From positions 620,001 to 684,000 of the forward strand of contig NZ_CP157350.1 of the NCBI RefSeq assembly GCF_051045985.1: a stretch of DNA of 64,000 nucleotides, in the 5' to 3' direction. The position numbers were made by a program, and so were the translations under genes. The notes below the pieces were generated by a model that was given only the letters and a program-made list of their open reading frames with translations, was not told the origin of the DNA and did no database searches. Positions within the stretch are counted from its first letter, which is position 1. Every line of letters starts with the position of its first letter. This DNA is from Scardovia wiggsiae. Its GTDB lineage: Bacteria; Actinomycetota; Actinomycetes; Actinomycetales; Bifidobacteriaceae. Positions 17,709-26,547 of this stretch are shown here, piece by piece.

Positions 17709-20186
17709 TTACTCGTTATCTCCGGCGGTAGCGGCAGTTGCAGAAACAGCACCGGGCTTTTCTGTCTTAACGCCTGACCATACCCAGTCAGTGTAGTCCG
17801 GATGGTCATAGCCCTTGTCTACCGCGAACTGGAATGCCTCCTGGCGGAAGTCTTCCAGCTTCTTGATATCTTCAGCATACTTATCTGCATCAAGCATGCG
17901 GAGCGCCTCGGCAGTAAGCTCATAACGGTCAATATTATTGACCCTGACCATGTCATACGGCGTAGTCGTGGAGCCCTGCTCCTGATAACCATGGATATTG
18001 AAGTTATCGTGGTTTGGACGCTCGAAGATCAGACCCTTGACCTCGCGTGCATAGGAATGGTATGCCATGAGGACAGGCTTGTCGGCAGTAAAGAGCTCAG
18101 TGAACTCTTCGTTGCTCAGGGCGCCGCTGTTTTCGCTCGGGTTCTGCAGCGACAGGAGATCAACTACATTCACGATCTTGAACTTGATGCCATAAGCCTT
18201 GAGCTTGTCAGCCGCAGCCATGATCTCCTGCGTCGGCACATCGCCAACAGAAGCGAGGACGATCTCAGTTTCGTCATTATTCTGAGCTGTGCTTGCCCAC
18301 TTCCACTCGGCAGCACCCTTGTCAAGCTCTGCACGCGCCTCATCAAGGGTCAGCCATGTTGCAGCAGGCTGCTTACCGGCGATGATCGCATTGATCTTGT
18401 TAGTAGACTTGTAAGCCTTCTCGCCGATAGCCAGCAGCATATTCGCATCTGTTGCGAAATAGATGCCGATAACGCGGTCGTTGTTGAAGGTCTTGTTGAG
18501 GAGCACCGATACAACGCCCGGATCCTGATGGCTGAAGCCGTTGTGGTCCTGGCGCCATACATGGGAGCTGACCAGAAGGTTCACAGAAGAGATGGGCTTG
18601 CGCCATGGGATCTCGCGGACTGTAGCCTCAAGCCACTTGGCATGCTGGTTGAGCATGGAATCGATCACATGGACGAAGGATTCGTAAGAGCTCCAGATAC
18701 CGTGGCGGCCTGTGAGCACATAGCCTTCGATGAAGCCTTCCATCTGATGCTCAGATAGCTGCTCGGTCACCTGGCCGGTAACAGCCATATGCTCGTCTAC
18801 GAGAGAAGAGAGATAGCCGTTGTCCCACTGCTTGTTGGTGACTTCGTATGCAGCCTGGAGACGGTTGGAAGCAGTCTCATCAGGCCCGAAGATACGGAAG
18901 CTGTCAGGGTTGAGCTTAAGGACGTCGCGGGTATATACGCCCAGGCGGCGGGTAGCTTCAAGCTGGCCCCAGCCGTGGCCGTACTCCTGGACTTCCTTGA
19001 CCTCGTAGTCTTCAAGCTTTGGAAGCTTGAGCTCTTCGCGAATCACACCGCCGTTAGCATTCGGGTTTGCACCGATGCGCAGTTCGCCTTTCGGCATGAA
19101 CTCGGTGACTTCTTCGCGCAGTGCGCCGTTTGCGTCAAAGAGCTCTTCAGGCTTGTAGGAAGCAAGCCAGTTCTTGAGGATCTGGAAATGCTCTTCGGTA
19201 TCACGGGCGGAAGCCAGCGGGACCTGATGGGCACGCCATGAGCCTTCAGTCTTCTTGCCGTCAATGAACTTCGGGCAGGTCCAGCCCTTAGGGGTACGGA
19301 AGATGATCATCGGATAGAATGGACGGTCAACATCATTGGTCTCTGCCGTTGCCTTGATATCGCAGATCTCATCGAATACGGTCTCAAGCAGGTCAGCAAA
19401 GCGGCGATGGATCGACATATGGTCTTCATCATCGAAACCGGCAACGAACTCGTACGGGTTGTAGCCCATGCCGCTGAAGAAGTCATGAAGCTCTTCATCA
19501 GTGATGCGGGCGAGGATGGTCGGATTGGCGATCTTATACCCGTTAAGGTGGAGGATTGGCAGGACGATACCGTCAGTGCGCGGGTTAACAAGCTTGTTTG
19601 ACTGCCACCCTGTAGCCAGAGGGCCTGTTTCCGCCTCGCCGTCACCAACGACAGCAGGGACAAAAAGGCTCGGATTATTCATTACAGCACCATATGCATG
19701 GGACAGTGCATAACCAAGCTCGCCGCCTTCATGGATGGAGCCCGGGGTCTCAGGTGCATAATGGGAGGGGATACCGCCCGGATAGGAGAACTGGCGGAAG
19801 AACTTCTGCAGGCCAGCTTCATCCTTTGTGATCTTAGGGAAATATTCGGTGTATGTGCCGTCAATGTAGGACTGTGAAGTGCCTGCAGGTCCGCCGTGAC
19901 CTGGCCCCATGATGAACACAGTGTTCTGCTGGTGGTCTGCGATGAGGCGGTTGATATGGCCGAACAGGAAGTTCAAACCCGGAGTCGTCCCCCAGTGGCC
20001 TACCAGACGATGCTTGACATCTTCGCGCGTGAAAGGCTCTTTCATAAGCGGGTTGCTGCGAAGGTAAATCTGACCAATGGACATGTAGTTGGCCGCGCGC
20101 CAGTATTTGTCGATGCCTTCAAGGGCGTCATCCGTCACCGGGCGGTCCAGCTTCTTCCACGGAGTTCCAATAACAGGACTTGTCAT
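17709..20186 (-). CDS. xfp: Xylulose-5-phosphate/fructose-6-phosphate phosphoketolase
   Basis: The key enzyme of the bifid shunt, 825 residues. It splits fructose-6-P to erythrose-4-P and acetyl-P, and xylulose-5-P to glyceraldehyde-3-P and acetyl-P, using thiamine diphosphate. The N-terminal part has MGPGHGGPAGTSQSYIDG, the phosphoketolase signature SIHEGGELGYALSHAYGA and the TPP/Mg site VVGDGEAETGPLATGWQSN. The central domain has the QDHNGFSHQDPG motif, and the protein ends in an Ala/Thr-rich tail. It is full length. It is followed on the same strand by pta and ackA, so acetyl phosphate production and use are encoded side by side. This is the strongest taxonomic marker in the window. Confidence 0.98.
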   Translation of the reverse strand: MTSPVIGTPWKKLDRPVTDDALEGIDKYWRAANYMSIGQIYLRSNPLMKEPFTREDVKHRLVGHWGTTPGLNFLFGHINRLIADHQQNTVFIMGPGHGGPAGTSQSYIDGTYTEYFPKITKDEAGLQKFFRQFSYPGGIPSHYAPETPGSIHEGGELGYALSHAYGAVMNNPSLFVPAVVGDGEAETGPLATGWQSNKLVNPRTDGIVLPILHLNGYKIANPTILARITDEELHDFFSGMGYNPYEFVAGFDDEDHMSIHRRFADLLETVFDEICDIKATAETNDVDRPFYPMIIFRTPKGWTCPKFIDGKKTEGSWRAHQVPLASARDTEEHFQILKNWLASYKPEELFDANGALREEVTEFMPKGELRIGANPNANGGVIREELKLPKLEDYEVKEVQEYGHGWGQLEATRRLGVYTRDVLKLNPDSFRIFGPDETASNRLQAAYEVTNKQWDNGYLSSLVDEHMAVTGQVTEQLSEHQMEGFIEGYVLTGRHGIWSSYESFVHVIDSMLNQHAKWLEATVREIPWRKPISSVNLLVSSHVWRQDHNGFSHQDPGVVSVLLNKTFNNDRVIGIYFATDANMLLAIGEKAYKSTNKINAIIAGKQPAATWLTLDEARAELDKGAAEWKWASTAQNNDETEIVLASVGDVPTQEIMAAADKLKAYGIKFKIVNVVDLLSLQNPSENSGALSNEEFTELFTADKPVLMAYHSYAREVKGLIFERPNHDNFNIHGYQEQGSTTTPYDMVRVNNIDRYELTAEALRMLDADKYAEDIKKLEDFRQEAFQFAVDKGYDHPDYTDWVWSGVKTEKPGAVSATAATAGDNE

Positions 20187-20375
20187 AAATACTCCTGTAC
20201 TTTTGCACTTTTCAGTGCGGTTGATTATTACTGTTCAGAGACAGAGAACTGTCCCGTTTCGCTAATAATATTACGTGAGCCATTCGACTTTCACAGTGCG
20301 TGTTCAGGCGCAGAATGTTGCTTATTTCCCGGCATTTTGGGACCTGCGGTCATAAAAATGTGCCCGGCCGGCCAG

Positions 20376-21254
20376 CTAAATGATACTGCTCAAAGGTGTG
20401 TGTTCCGTCACATAATCAGCAATGATCTGGTATCCCTGCTTTCCGGGGTGGAAATGGTCATAGGCATAGAACTCGGGGACATCGGCGTTCACTTCAACAT
20501 GTGTCAGGTTAAGGTAGGTCACGCCCTGTGCCTTGCAGATACGCTCGCTTTCAGCAGTCTGGCGGTCGCTGGCGATAAGCATGGCCTTGCGCAGCGCACG
20601 GCTCAGGGAGGGGCTGTTGTAAAGCTGTCCGGGGCTGAGGATGACGACTGCCTTTGCTTTCTCTTTTGCCTGCCTGATGACAGCGAGAAGGTCTTCACGC
20701 CATTCGGCAGTGGAACGCTGTGCCATAAGGTCATTAGACCCTGCACAAATATACATGATGTCATAATCTGTGCCGGCAACTTCCGGGAACTCGCGGAAGC
20801 GTACGCGCCTCATCGTTGCCCCGAGCCGGCCGTAAGTCTCCCATGAAACAGGCCTGTTTACACGCTGCGCAATGCCATGCGCAATCCTCGGCATCAGGCC
20901 TTCGCTCTGGTTTTCCACTCCGCATGCGGCGGCCATCGAATCCCCCAGGATCGCGGTTTTCAGATACGGCGAGGGCTGGGTGGCTCCCATATCCATGCCG
21001 TCCACACCGATGATCCCATGGCGCCCGCCTTCAGGTTCCGGTGCCAGATGCACTGTTTTGCTTGCATACAGGCCTTCTATGCGGGCAAGGAGTTTTTCGC
21101 CGTAGCTGAGCCTGCCGGTGAGCCCGTTGGGTATGCTGGGGCTGCCGGAGACGCCGGGCTCAGAGCCGGTTTCCTTGCTGATATCCCTGCCGGCATTACC
21201 GTCGCTGTCTTTATCGTGCTGTGTCTGCTCAGAAAAAGGTGTAGGTAACGTCAT
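20376..21254 (-). CDS. SGNH/GDSL-family hydrolase
   Basis: A 292-residue esterase-fold protein. Start ATG 21254 is chosen because TTAGGA is well spaced from it; the ATG three codons earlier overlaps that site. Block I Ser is in AILGDSMAAACG, the block III Gly-Ser-Asn is in ICAGSNDLMAQ, and the catalytic Asp/His pair is in YAYDHFHPGKQGY near the C-terminus. No signal peptide is seen, so it is likely cytosolic; the first ~60 residues are a polar Gly/Ser-rich extension. The substrate is unknown. It lies downstream of guaA's divergent promoter region. Confidence 0.88.
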   Translation of the reverse strand: MTLPTPFSEQTQHDKDSDGNAGRDISKETGSEPGVSGSPSIPNGLTGRLSYGEKLLARIEGLYASKTVHLAPEPEGGRHGIIGVDGMDMGATQPSPYLKTAILGDSMAAACGVENQSEGLMPRIAHGIAQRVNRPVSWETYGRLGATMRRVRFREFPEVAGTDYDIMYICAGSNDLMAQRSTAEWREDLLAVIRQAKEKAKAVVILSPGQLYNSPSLSRALRKAMLIASDRQTAESERICKAQGVTYLNLTHVEVNADVPEFYAYDHFHPGKQGYQIIADYVTEHTPLSSII

Positions 21255-21612
21255 ATATTCCATCCTAAGCTTTTCAGTGAGACAACAGCGTTTCGCCGCG
21301 GGTATTGCAGGTGCAGCATCCAGTATGCGGATTTATACGGCGCTATGGCACTATCACTATGGCACTATACTGCGCACTGTTACTTGTGCGGTACGTATGT
21401 GTGCCCTGTAACGTCCTGCGTGCGCGTGCGCTAGCATTCCAGGTATCCCACGCGATGCTGTATATGTAGGCGCTGCTCGGTTTCAGGTATTGAGATGCGC
21501 AGTGCAGCATGACCCCGGTTGTCGTATTAAGCCGGGATAATGTAACGCAGATCGTTTCCATTACTGTTCTGCGCCTGGCCGCAGTATGATTTTGCTTTGG
21601 AGGGTAACGGGC
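21255..21612. other. Divergent intergenic region SGNH hydrolase / guaA
   Basis: A 358-bp gap with no supportable gene. It contains a short direct repeat (two CTATGGCACTAT units near 21344-21368) and a small hairpin CCCCGG/CCGGG near 21511-21537. It must hold both divergent promoters, but I see no convincing -35/-10 pair. Confidence 0.6.
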
Positions 21613-23175
21613 ATGGCTCAAGGACCGGTTCTCGTTGTTGATTTCGGCGCACAGTATGCGCAGCTTATTGCCCGGCGTGTGCGCGAGGCTAACGTGTATT
21701 CCGAGCTGGTCCCGCATTCTATGCCGGCTGATGAGATGCTGGCGAAAAACCCTCAGGCTATCATCCTGTCGGGCGGCCCTTCGTCTGTATATGAGCCCGG
21801 CGCTCCCCGCGTTGACAGGAAGATATTTGATTCAGGCATCCCCGTGCTCGGCATCTGCTACGGCTTCCAGGTCATGGCGCATGAGCTTGGGGGGGATGTT
21901 GATAAGGCTGCGCTGGGGGAGTACGGCAAAACTGCGGCAGTTGTTGACGAGGCGGAGGGCATCCTGTCCGGTTCCCCTGCGGGACAGTTCACATGGATGA
22001 GCCATGGCGTGGCAGTGCGCAGGGCTCCGGAGGGGTTTACAGTGCTGGCCCACACCGAAGGCGCCCCTGTAGCCGCTATGGAAGATAAGTCGCGGAAACT
22101 GTATGGTGTGCAGTGGCATCCCGAGGTGAAGCATACCCCCTTGGGGCAGGATCTTATCGAGAATTTCCTGCATCAGGAAGCGGGGCTCCCCCGCAGCTGG
22201 GACCCTTCCGGCATTATCGATGAGCAGGTTGCGCAGATACGGGAAAAGGTTGGCGATAAGCAGGTGATCTGCGGGCTTTCCGGCGGGGTGGATTCTGCTG
22301 TTGCTGCTGCGCTTGTGCATAAAGCTATCGGCAACCGGCTGACATCCGTGTTCGTAGACCACGGTTTCCTCCGCAAAGGTGAGGTTGAACAGGTCAGGCA
22401 TGACTTCGTTGAGGCGACAGGGATAAAACTGGTTGCTGTAGATGCTTCCGAGGATTTCCTTGACGCGCTTAAAGGGGTGAGCGAGCCGGAACGTAAGCGT
22501 AAGATCATCGGCGAGAAATTTATCCGTACTTTTGAGAAGGCTGCGCGTAATATTGTTTCGCAGGCCGGCAGCGAGGGCGGGGAAGTGAAGTTCCTTGTGC
22601 AGGGGACGCTGTACCCCGATGTTGTGGAGTCCGGGGGCGGCGACGGCACGGCTAATATCAAGAGCCACCATAATGTGGGCGGCCTGCCGGAAGACCTTGG
22701 TTTTGAGCTTATTGAGCCGCTGCGCACCCTGTTCAAGGATGAAGTGCGTGCTATTGGCACTCAGCTGGGGCTGCCGGAGGAAATGGTCTGGAGGCAGCCG
22801 TTCCCCGGGCCGGGGCTTGCTATCAGGATCATCGGCGAGATCACGCGGGAACGCCTCGACCTGCTGCGGGATGCTGATGCTATTGCGCGTGAGGAGCTGA
22901 GCAAAGCCGGCCTTGACAGGGATGTCTGGCAGTGCCCGGTCGTCCTGCTTGCAGATGTCCATTCCGTCGGTGTCCAGGGCGATGAACGTACTTACGGCAA
23001 TCCTGTTGTGCTGCGCCCGGTCAGTTCCGAAGACGCCATGACTGCGGACTGGTCGCGTGTGCCTTACGATGTCCTCGCGGTGATCTCAACACGCATCACC
23101 AATGAGTGCCGCGGCATCAACCGCGTGGTCCTTGACGTGACGTCCAAGCCCCCCGCGACTATCGAGTGGGAGTAA
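21613..23175 (+). CDS. guaA: GMP synthase (glutamine-hydrolysing)
   Basis: A 520-residue enzyme that aminates XMP to GMP with ATP and glutamine. ATG 21613 is chosen over an in-frame upstream ATG because GGAGG lies 9 bases before it. The class-I amidotransferase domain covers residues ~5-195, with VLVVDFGAQYAQLIARRVRE, the nucleophile Cys in PVLGICYGFQ and the His/Glu in VQWHPEV. The ATP-pyrophosphatase P-loop is ICGLSGGVDSAVAAALVHKA in part, and the C-terminal dimerisation domain ends with VVLDVTSKPPATIEWE. Full length. Later in the window xpt and a permease provide purine salvage. Confidence 0.97.
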   Translation: MAQGPVLVVDFGAQYAQLIARRVREANVYSELVPHSMPADEMLAKNPQAIILSGGPSSVYEPGAPRVDRKIFDSGIPVLGICYGFQVMAHELGGDVDKAALGEYGKTAAVVDEAEGILSGSPAGQFTWMSHGVAVRRAPEGFTVLAHTEGAPVAAMEDKSRKLYGVQWHPEVKHTPLGQDLIENFLHQEAGLPRSWDPSGIIDEQVAQIREKVGDKQVICGLSGGVDSAVAAALVHKAIGNRLTSVFVDHGFLRKGEVEQVRHDFVEATGIKLVAVDASEDFLDALKGVSEPERKRKIIGEKFIRTFEKAARNIVSQAGSEGGEVKFLVQGTLYPDVVESGGGDGTANIKSHHNVGGLPEDLGFELIEPLRTLFKDEVRAIGTQLGLPEEMVWRQPFPGPGLAIRIIGEITRERLDLLRDADAIAREELSKAGLDRDVWQCPVVLLADVHSVGVQGDERTYGNPVVLRPVSSEDAMTADWSRVPYDVLAVISTRITNECRGINRVVLDVTSKPPATIEWE

Positions 23176-23188
23176 GACGGATTCTTGC

Positions 23189-23217
23189 TGGTCTGCGCTG
23201 GCATGCCGCGCAGGCCA
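23189..23217. terminator. Possible bidirectional terminator between guaA and the Fic gene
   Basis: A hairpin TGGTCTGCGC/GCGCAGGCCA lies in the 75-bp convergent gap. No clear T-run is present on either side, so the call is tentative. Confidence 0.45.
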
Positions 23218-23250
23218 GAACCGCGCTTATAGCACACTGCAAACCTTATT

Positions 23251-24324
23251 CTATTTCTGAACCGCCGCGTGACCCATCCACGTATATCCGGTGCTGCGCC
23301 CGCCGCCGACTTTCCTGATTTTCCCGGTTTTGAGCAGGGCTGACAAGACCCTCTCAATAGTGGTTATGCTGATACCAGGACAGGCATCTGCAATTTCTGA
23401 TTTCGTGATCTTACCTATGCCGTTCTGCAGAACGTTCTCGACCTGTTCCGCCTTAGTCAGTTTTGCCGTGGAAACTGTTACAGCCCTGTCCTCAAAATCA
23501 CGGTATGCGGCAAGGATAACCCCCAGCATATAGCGCACGAAGGGGCCTGGATCGTTTGTACCATTTTCCCAGCCTCTGGAGCTGACAGCCAGTGCATCAT
23601 AGTATTCTCCCTTTGTGCGTTCGATCTCTTTCTCAAGGGAGACGTATCTGCCAATCTTATATCCTGATTTATAAAGCAGCAGCAGCGTGAGCAGCCGGCT
23701 CATACGTCCGTTGCCGTCGTTGAACGGGTGGATACATGTGAAATCAAAAACGAATTCCAGTGATATCAGGAGCGGGTCGAGTGTTCCGGCGCTGAATCCT
23801 TCGCGAAACGCGGCGCATAGCCGTTCCATGGCATCAGGGGTCGATACCGCAGGGACAGTTTTGAAACGGACATATTCGGTCCCGTCATTGCGGATGCCAT
23901 GTATCTCATTATCGCCTATTTTGAAATGCCCACCCATTGATGATGCGGTGTGGCGATACAGATTACGATGCAGCTGAAGGATAATGTTGGGTGTAACGTC
24001 AATGTATTCATAGCTTTCATGTATAGTTTTGAGCACATCACGATAGCCGGCAATTTCCTCTTCATCGCGCGACCTGAGGTCTGTATTCTCCTGCATGATC
24101 TCACGGAGCCGCTTATCGCTTGTGTGGATCCCTTCAAGGCGGTTTGAGGTTTCGGTAGACTGCACTTTTGCGACCTCAACCATAGTGTCCAAGATGCCGG
24201 GCTGTGACGACAGATAAAGGTCCTGTCGGCCTTTATATTCGTGGACGGCAGAGATGAAATGCATAGTTTCTGCGGTTAAAAGGCCTTCAGGTGTTGTCGA
24301 GTAATCGAATGTCCTCATTGGCAT
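23251..24324 (-). CDS. Fic-domain protein with N-terminal inhibitory motif and C-terminal winged helix
   Basis: A 357-residue putative AMP-transferase (or related NMP-transferase). The catalytic motif HPFNDGNGRMSR matches HxFx(D/E)GNGRxxR with all key residues. Upstream, SNRLEG at about residues 61-66 fits the (S/T)xxxE(G/N) inhibitory-helix motif, so this is a class II, self-inhibited Fic protein. The last ~65 residues (ENVLQNGIGKITKSEIADA and following) look like a winged-helix DNA-binding domain. By family knowledge such proteins modify host or own targets such as GyrB/ParE, or act as stress switches; the target here is unknown. The promoter region holds palindromes consistent with autoregulation. 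Start is supported by AAAGGAA. Confidence 0.93.
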   Translation of the reverse strand: MPMRTFDYSTTPEGLLTAETMHFISAVHEYKGRQDLYLSSQPGILDTMVEVAKVQSTETSNRLEGIHTSDKRLREIMQENTDLRSRDEEEIAGYRDVLKTIHESYEYIDVTPNIILQLHRNLYRHTASSMGGHFKIGDNEIHGIRNDGTEYVRFKTVPAVSTPDAMERLCAAFREGFSAGTLDPLLISLEFVFDFTCIHPFNDGNGRMSRLLTLLLLYKSGYKIGRYVSLEKEIERTKGEYYDALAVSSRGWENGTNDPGPFVRYMLGVILAAYRDFEDRAVTVSTAKLTKAEQVENVLQNGIGKITKSEIADACPGISITTIERVLSALLKTGKIRKVGGGRSTGYTWMGHAAVQK

Positions 24325-24337
24325 AGGTATTCCTTTT

Positions 24338-24403
24338 CTGCATCATCCGAATATAAACTACCTCATATTATATACAAATGATGCAGATAAGATCAAGATG
24401 AGG
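24338..24403 (-). promoter_or_regulatory. Promoter of the Fic gene flanked by two inverted repeats
   Basis: On the minus strand TTGATC (24391-24396) and TATAAT (24367-24372) are 18 bases apart, a good sigma-A-type promoter. One inverted repeat is CTGCATCAT (24338-24346) with ATGATGCAG (24378-24386). A second is CCTCAT (24361-24366) with ATGAGG (24398-24403). The half-sites fall in the spacer, near the -35 and close to the ribosome binding site, where a repressor would block transcription. Confidence 0.65.
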
Positions 24404-24540
24404 CAGTTAGGAATTAGGTTAAGAATCAGAGGGGGTGCATTATAGTTACACAGGTTATTGCTGGATTTATCTCATGAGAAGGACTATAGAGAAAGGTATA
24501 ACTATTTGATGATACATAAAAGAGCAGCGAAAGAAACATC

Positions 24541-24730
24541 AGCATAGCAAAACTTGAGACTACCCTTCGTGAGGATTTTGATGGATTGATCAGCCGTACC
24601 GAAGGGGATATTGAAGGGCAGCATTTTCACAACTCTTGAAGACATCAGCGACTTTACTGACGGTAAAAGCTGGTTCAGCGTCCGTGTATTGGAGCGGTAC
24701 AGTTTTGGGGAGAAAACCGTGCCAGCCTGA
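24541..24730 (+). pseudogene. Unrecognised gene fragment with frameshift
   Basis: Two adjacent frames read as protein-like sequence without a proper start: SIAKLETTLREDFDGLISR (then TEGDIEGQHF) and, shifted by a frame, LEDISDFTDGKSWFSVRVLE. They look like parts of one broken gene. I do not recognise the family; it does not look like the transposase that follows. Confidence 0.4.
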
Positions 24731-24735
24731 ATGCG

Positions 24736-25090
24736 ACGTTATACCGATGAGGAGAGTGGGGCTGATCCATCACTCGGATCACGGAGTTCAATACTTTAGC
24801 GATATCTATCAAAACCGTTTAGAAGATTATGGGATGATAGCGTTGACTGGTTCGGTAGGCGACTCCTACGATAATGCTCTGGCGGAAACCGTGGAGCATA
24901 TAAGGCAGAACTCATACGCTCTCATACTCCGTTTAACAGCGTTAGTGAGTTGGAGCAAGCGACTATGCGCTGAGTTCCCTGGTGGAACACCAGCCGTCTC
25001 CACGCCTCACTAGACTATAAAATACCCAGCCAAATCGAATCCGAGTATTACAGTGCGAAACAAGAACAAAACCAGGCCGCATCATTGAGG
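24736..25090 (+). pseudogene. IS3-family transposase (orfB) 3' remnant
   Basis: The C-terminal part of a DDE integrase-core transposase. The first frame gives GLIHHSDHGVQYFSDIYQN and GDSYDNALAETV, which contain the second catalytic Asp and the Glu of the DDE triad. A frameshift near 24895 moves the match to AYKAELIRSHTPFNSVSELE. An in-frame TGA at 24971 follows, replacing a Trp codon, and the match continues as PWWNTSRLHASLDYKIPSQI. The N-terminal half and orfA are missing, so it is dead. Confidence 0.88.
25064..25084 (+). repeat. IS3-type end sequence, copy 1
   Basis: GAACAAAACCAGGCCGCATCA at the end of the transposase remnant. A near-copy lies at 25756-25777, after the SAP-domain gene. Confidence 0.6.
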
Positions 25091-25098
25091 AGATAAAA

Positions 25099-25719
25099 AT
25101 GATAGAAAGTAGACCTGAGTTTGATCAAATTGCGACATTTGATGAATTTAATAAACACTATTGGTATCGTGAAGAACTTTCGCAGATATGTAAATCGTTA
25201 GGGCTAGAGCATAAAGGCACGAAGCAAGAGCTCAATTATGTTATTGAGCAATACTTTCAAGGCAATTTAATTAGAAAATCATCATCGCCGCGAAACGCAA
25301 AGAAACAAACGGAGAATATTACCTTAGATACACCATTACTTGAGTGCGGCTTCTCCTTTAACACAAAGTTTAGAGAATATTTCTCTGCTCTAACAGGTGT
25401 TACGCCATTTAAATTTACTGCTGATATGGCTACCACCTGGAGAAAAGTAAAAAGTGAAAATGATTTAAGCTTTACAATCCACGATATGCTGAAAGTTTAT
25501 TCCGGAGAATTAGATTATGCGAAGTATGATAATTCTGTCTGTCAGTGGAACCAATTCTTAAAGGACTTTTGCGCAGACGAAAAAAGTTGCAACTATTCGA
25601 ACAAATTAAAAGTAGCCTCTATTCTTTGGAAAGAAGTTAGGGACTCAAAAAATGAAAAGATTTATTCCAGGAATCTTTTAATTGAATATGCATATAGAAT
25701 AAATGAGTACAACAAATAG
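25099..25719 (+). CDS. SAP-domain/DUF6434-like protein
   Basis: A 206-residue, AT-rich gene with a strong ribosome binding site (GAGGAG). Residues ~18-55 form a SAP-like helix-extension-helix motif (ELSQICKSLGLEHKGTKQEL), a fold usually used to bind DNA. The remainder, including the charged C-terminal segment FTIHDMLKVYSGELDYAKYD and FLKDFCADEKSCNYSNKLK, resembles DUF6434, which often accompanies SAP in Firmicutes and Actinobacteria. Function is unknown. Base and codon use differ sharply from neighbours (many ATA, TTA, AAA codons), and it lies between two IS3-type end remnants, which points to horizontal transfer. Confidence 0.75.
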   Translation: MIESRPEFDQIATFDEFNKHYWYREELSQICKSLGLEHKGTKQELNYVIEQYFQGNLIRKSSSPRNAKKQTENITLDTPLLECGFSFNTKFREYFSALTGVTPFKFTADMATTWRKVKSENDLSFTIHDMLKVYSGELDYAKYDNSVCQWNQFLKDFCADEKSCNYSNKLKVASILWKEVRDSKNEKIYSRNLLIEYAYRINEYNK

Positions 25720-25755
25720 ACAATTCTCGGTTTGCTAGACTAACAACAAAAATAC

Positions 25756-25777
25756 GAACAAAAACTAGGCCACATCA
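25756..25777 (+). repeat. IS3-type end sequence, copy 2
   Basis: GAACAAAAACTAGGCCACAT plus CA differs from copy 1 by about three changes. It suggests a second, more decayed IS3 3' end downstream of the SAP-domain gene. Confidence 0.5.
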
Positions 25778-25793
25778 GTTTAGGCTGTTTCCC

Positions 25794-26030
25794 TTTTTAC
25801 GATATAATAGTAAGTACTTATACCTTTTTGAACGTATATCAATTGATCTTAAATTTTTCCTTAGAACATTGTTTTTCGTGTATAAAAATGAGGAGGAAGC
25901 TGTCAACCAAGACTCGGAAAATGTTGTATTACGCGCATTTGAAGTTCTTAGGTCGTGGAAAGTTGCTCCATCCAACTCAAAGAAGAGACTGATGAAACGC
26001 AATATAGTTTATGGATTAGTGAAACGTTGA
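25794..26030 (+). pseudogene. Decayed AT-rich gene fragment
   Basis: The frame is open for 78 codons with no plausible start and reads NSKYLYLFERISIDLKFF, then VLRAFEVLRSWKVAPSNSKK, ending at TGA 26028-26030. Composition is as AT-rich as the SAP-domain gene. No family recognised; it may be one end of the fragment that follows in another frame. Confidence 0.35.
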
Positions 26031-26088
26031 AATTATCGGCCGAGGTTAAGTTAAAAGATGAGGTCGAGATAAATATTGGGGGGAATGA

Positions 26089-26490
26089 TTATTTTATGTA
26101 CTAGGGGCTTCAGACAGTTTATTTATTAATAAATACATTGCGGAACTTCTAAACGAAAATAGTAATATGCTGTTGGGATTCTCAGCTGATTCTACTAACT
26201 CACTGGGGTCTATCTCAGAAGATGGTACTGATTCGGCTTTATATAGGATGGCAGAAGAATATGAGGTGAAGGTTGTACAGTTTGAAAAAGTGGGATTATT
26301 AAATTTTGCGAATATGGTTAGACAGATTTCTGCTAATTTTAGGCCTGATGGAGATAAAGAGAAAGAAAGTTATTCTAGTATGGAAAAAGTATGTTATAAC
26401 CCTATAGAATCAGCTGCGAGCAGACACAGGCGGGTTGTTAGCGATACAGGCTTAAAATTTAAGATATCAGGTAGTATCCAGCAGTATTGA
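26089..26490 (+). pseudogene. Decayed AT-rich gene fragment, C-terminal part
   Basis: The frame reads FYVLGASDSLFINKYIAELL, then YRMAEEYEVKVVQFEKVGLL, and ends ISGSIQQY at 26490; the only internal ATG (26167) is deep in the reading frame. The beta-alpha pattern at its start recalls a Rossmann-type or glycosyltransferase N-terminal domain, but this is only a shape impression. It lacks an N-terminus and a ribosome binding site. Confidence 0.4.
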
Positions 26491-26547
26491 GCGTGAAAGC
26501 GATATACCTGGTTCGATGTAAAGTCACAGCCAATGAAAGGGAAAGCA

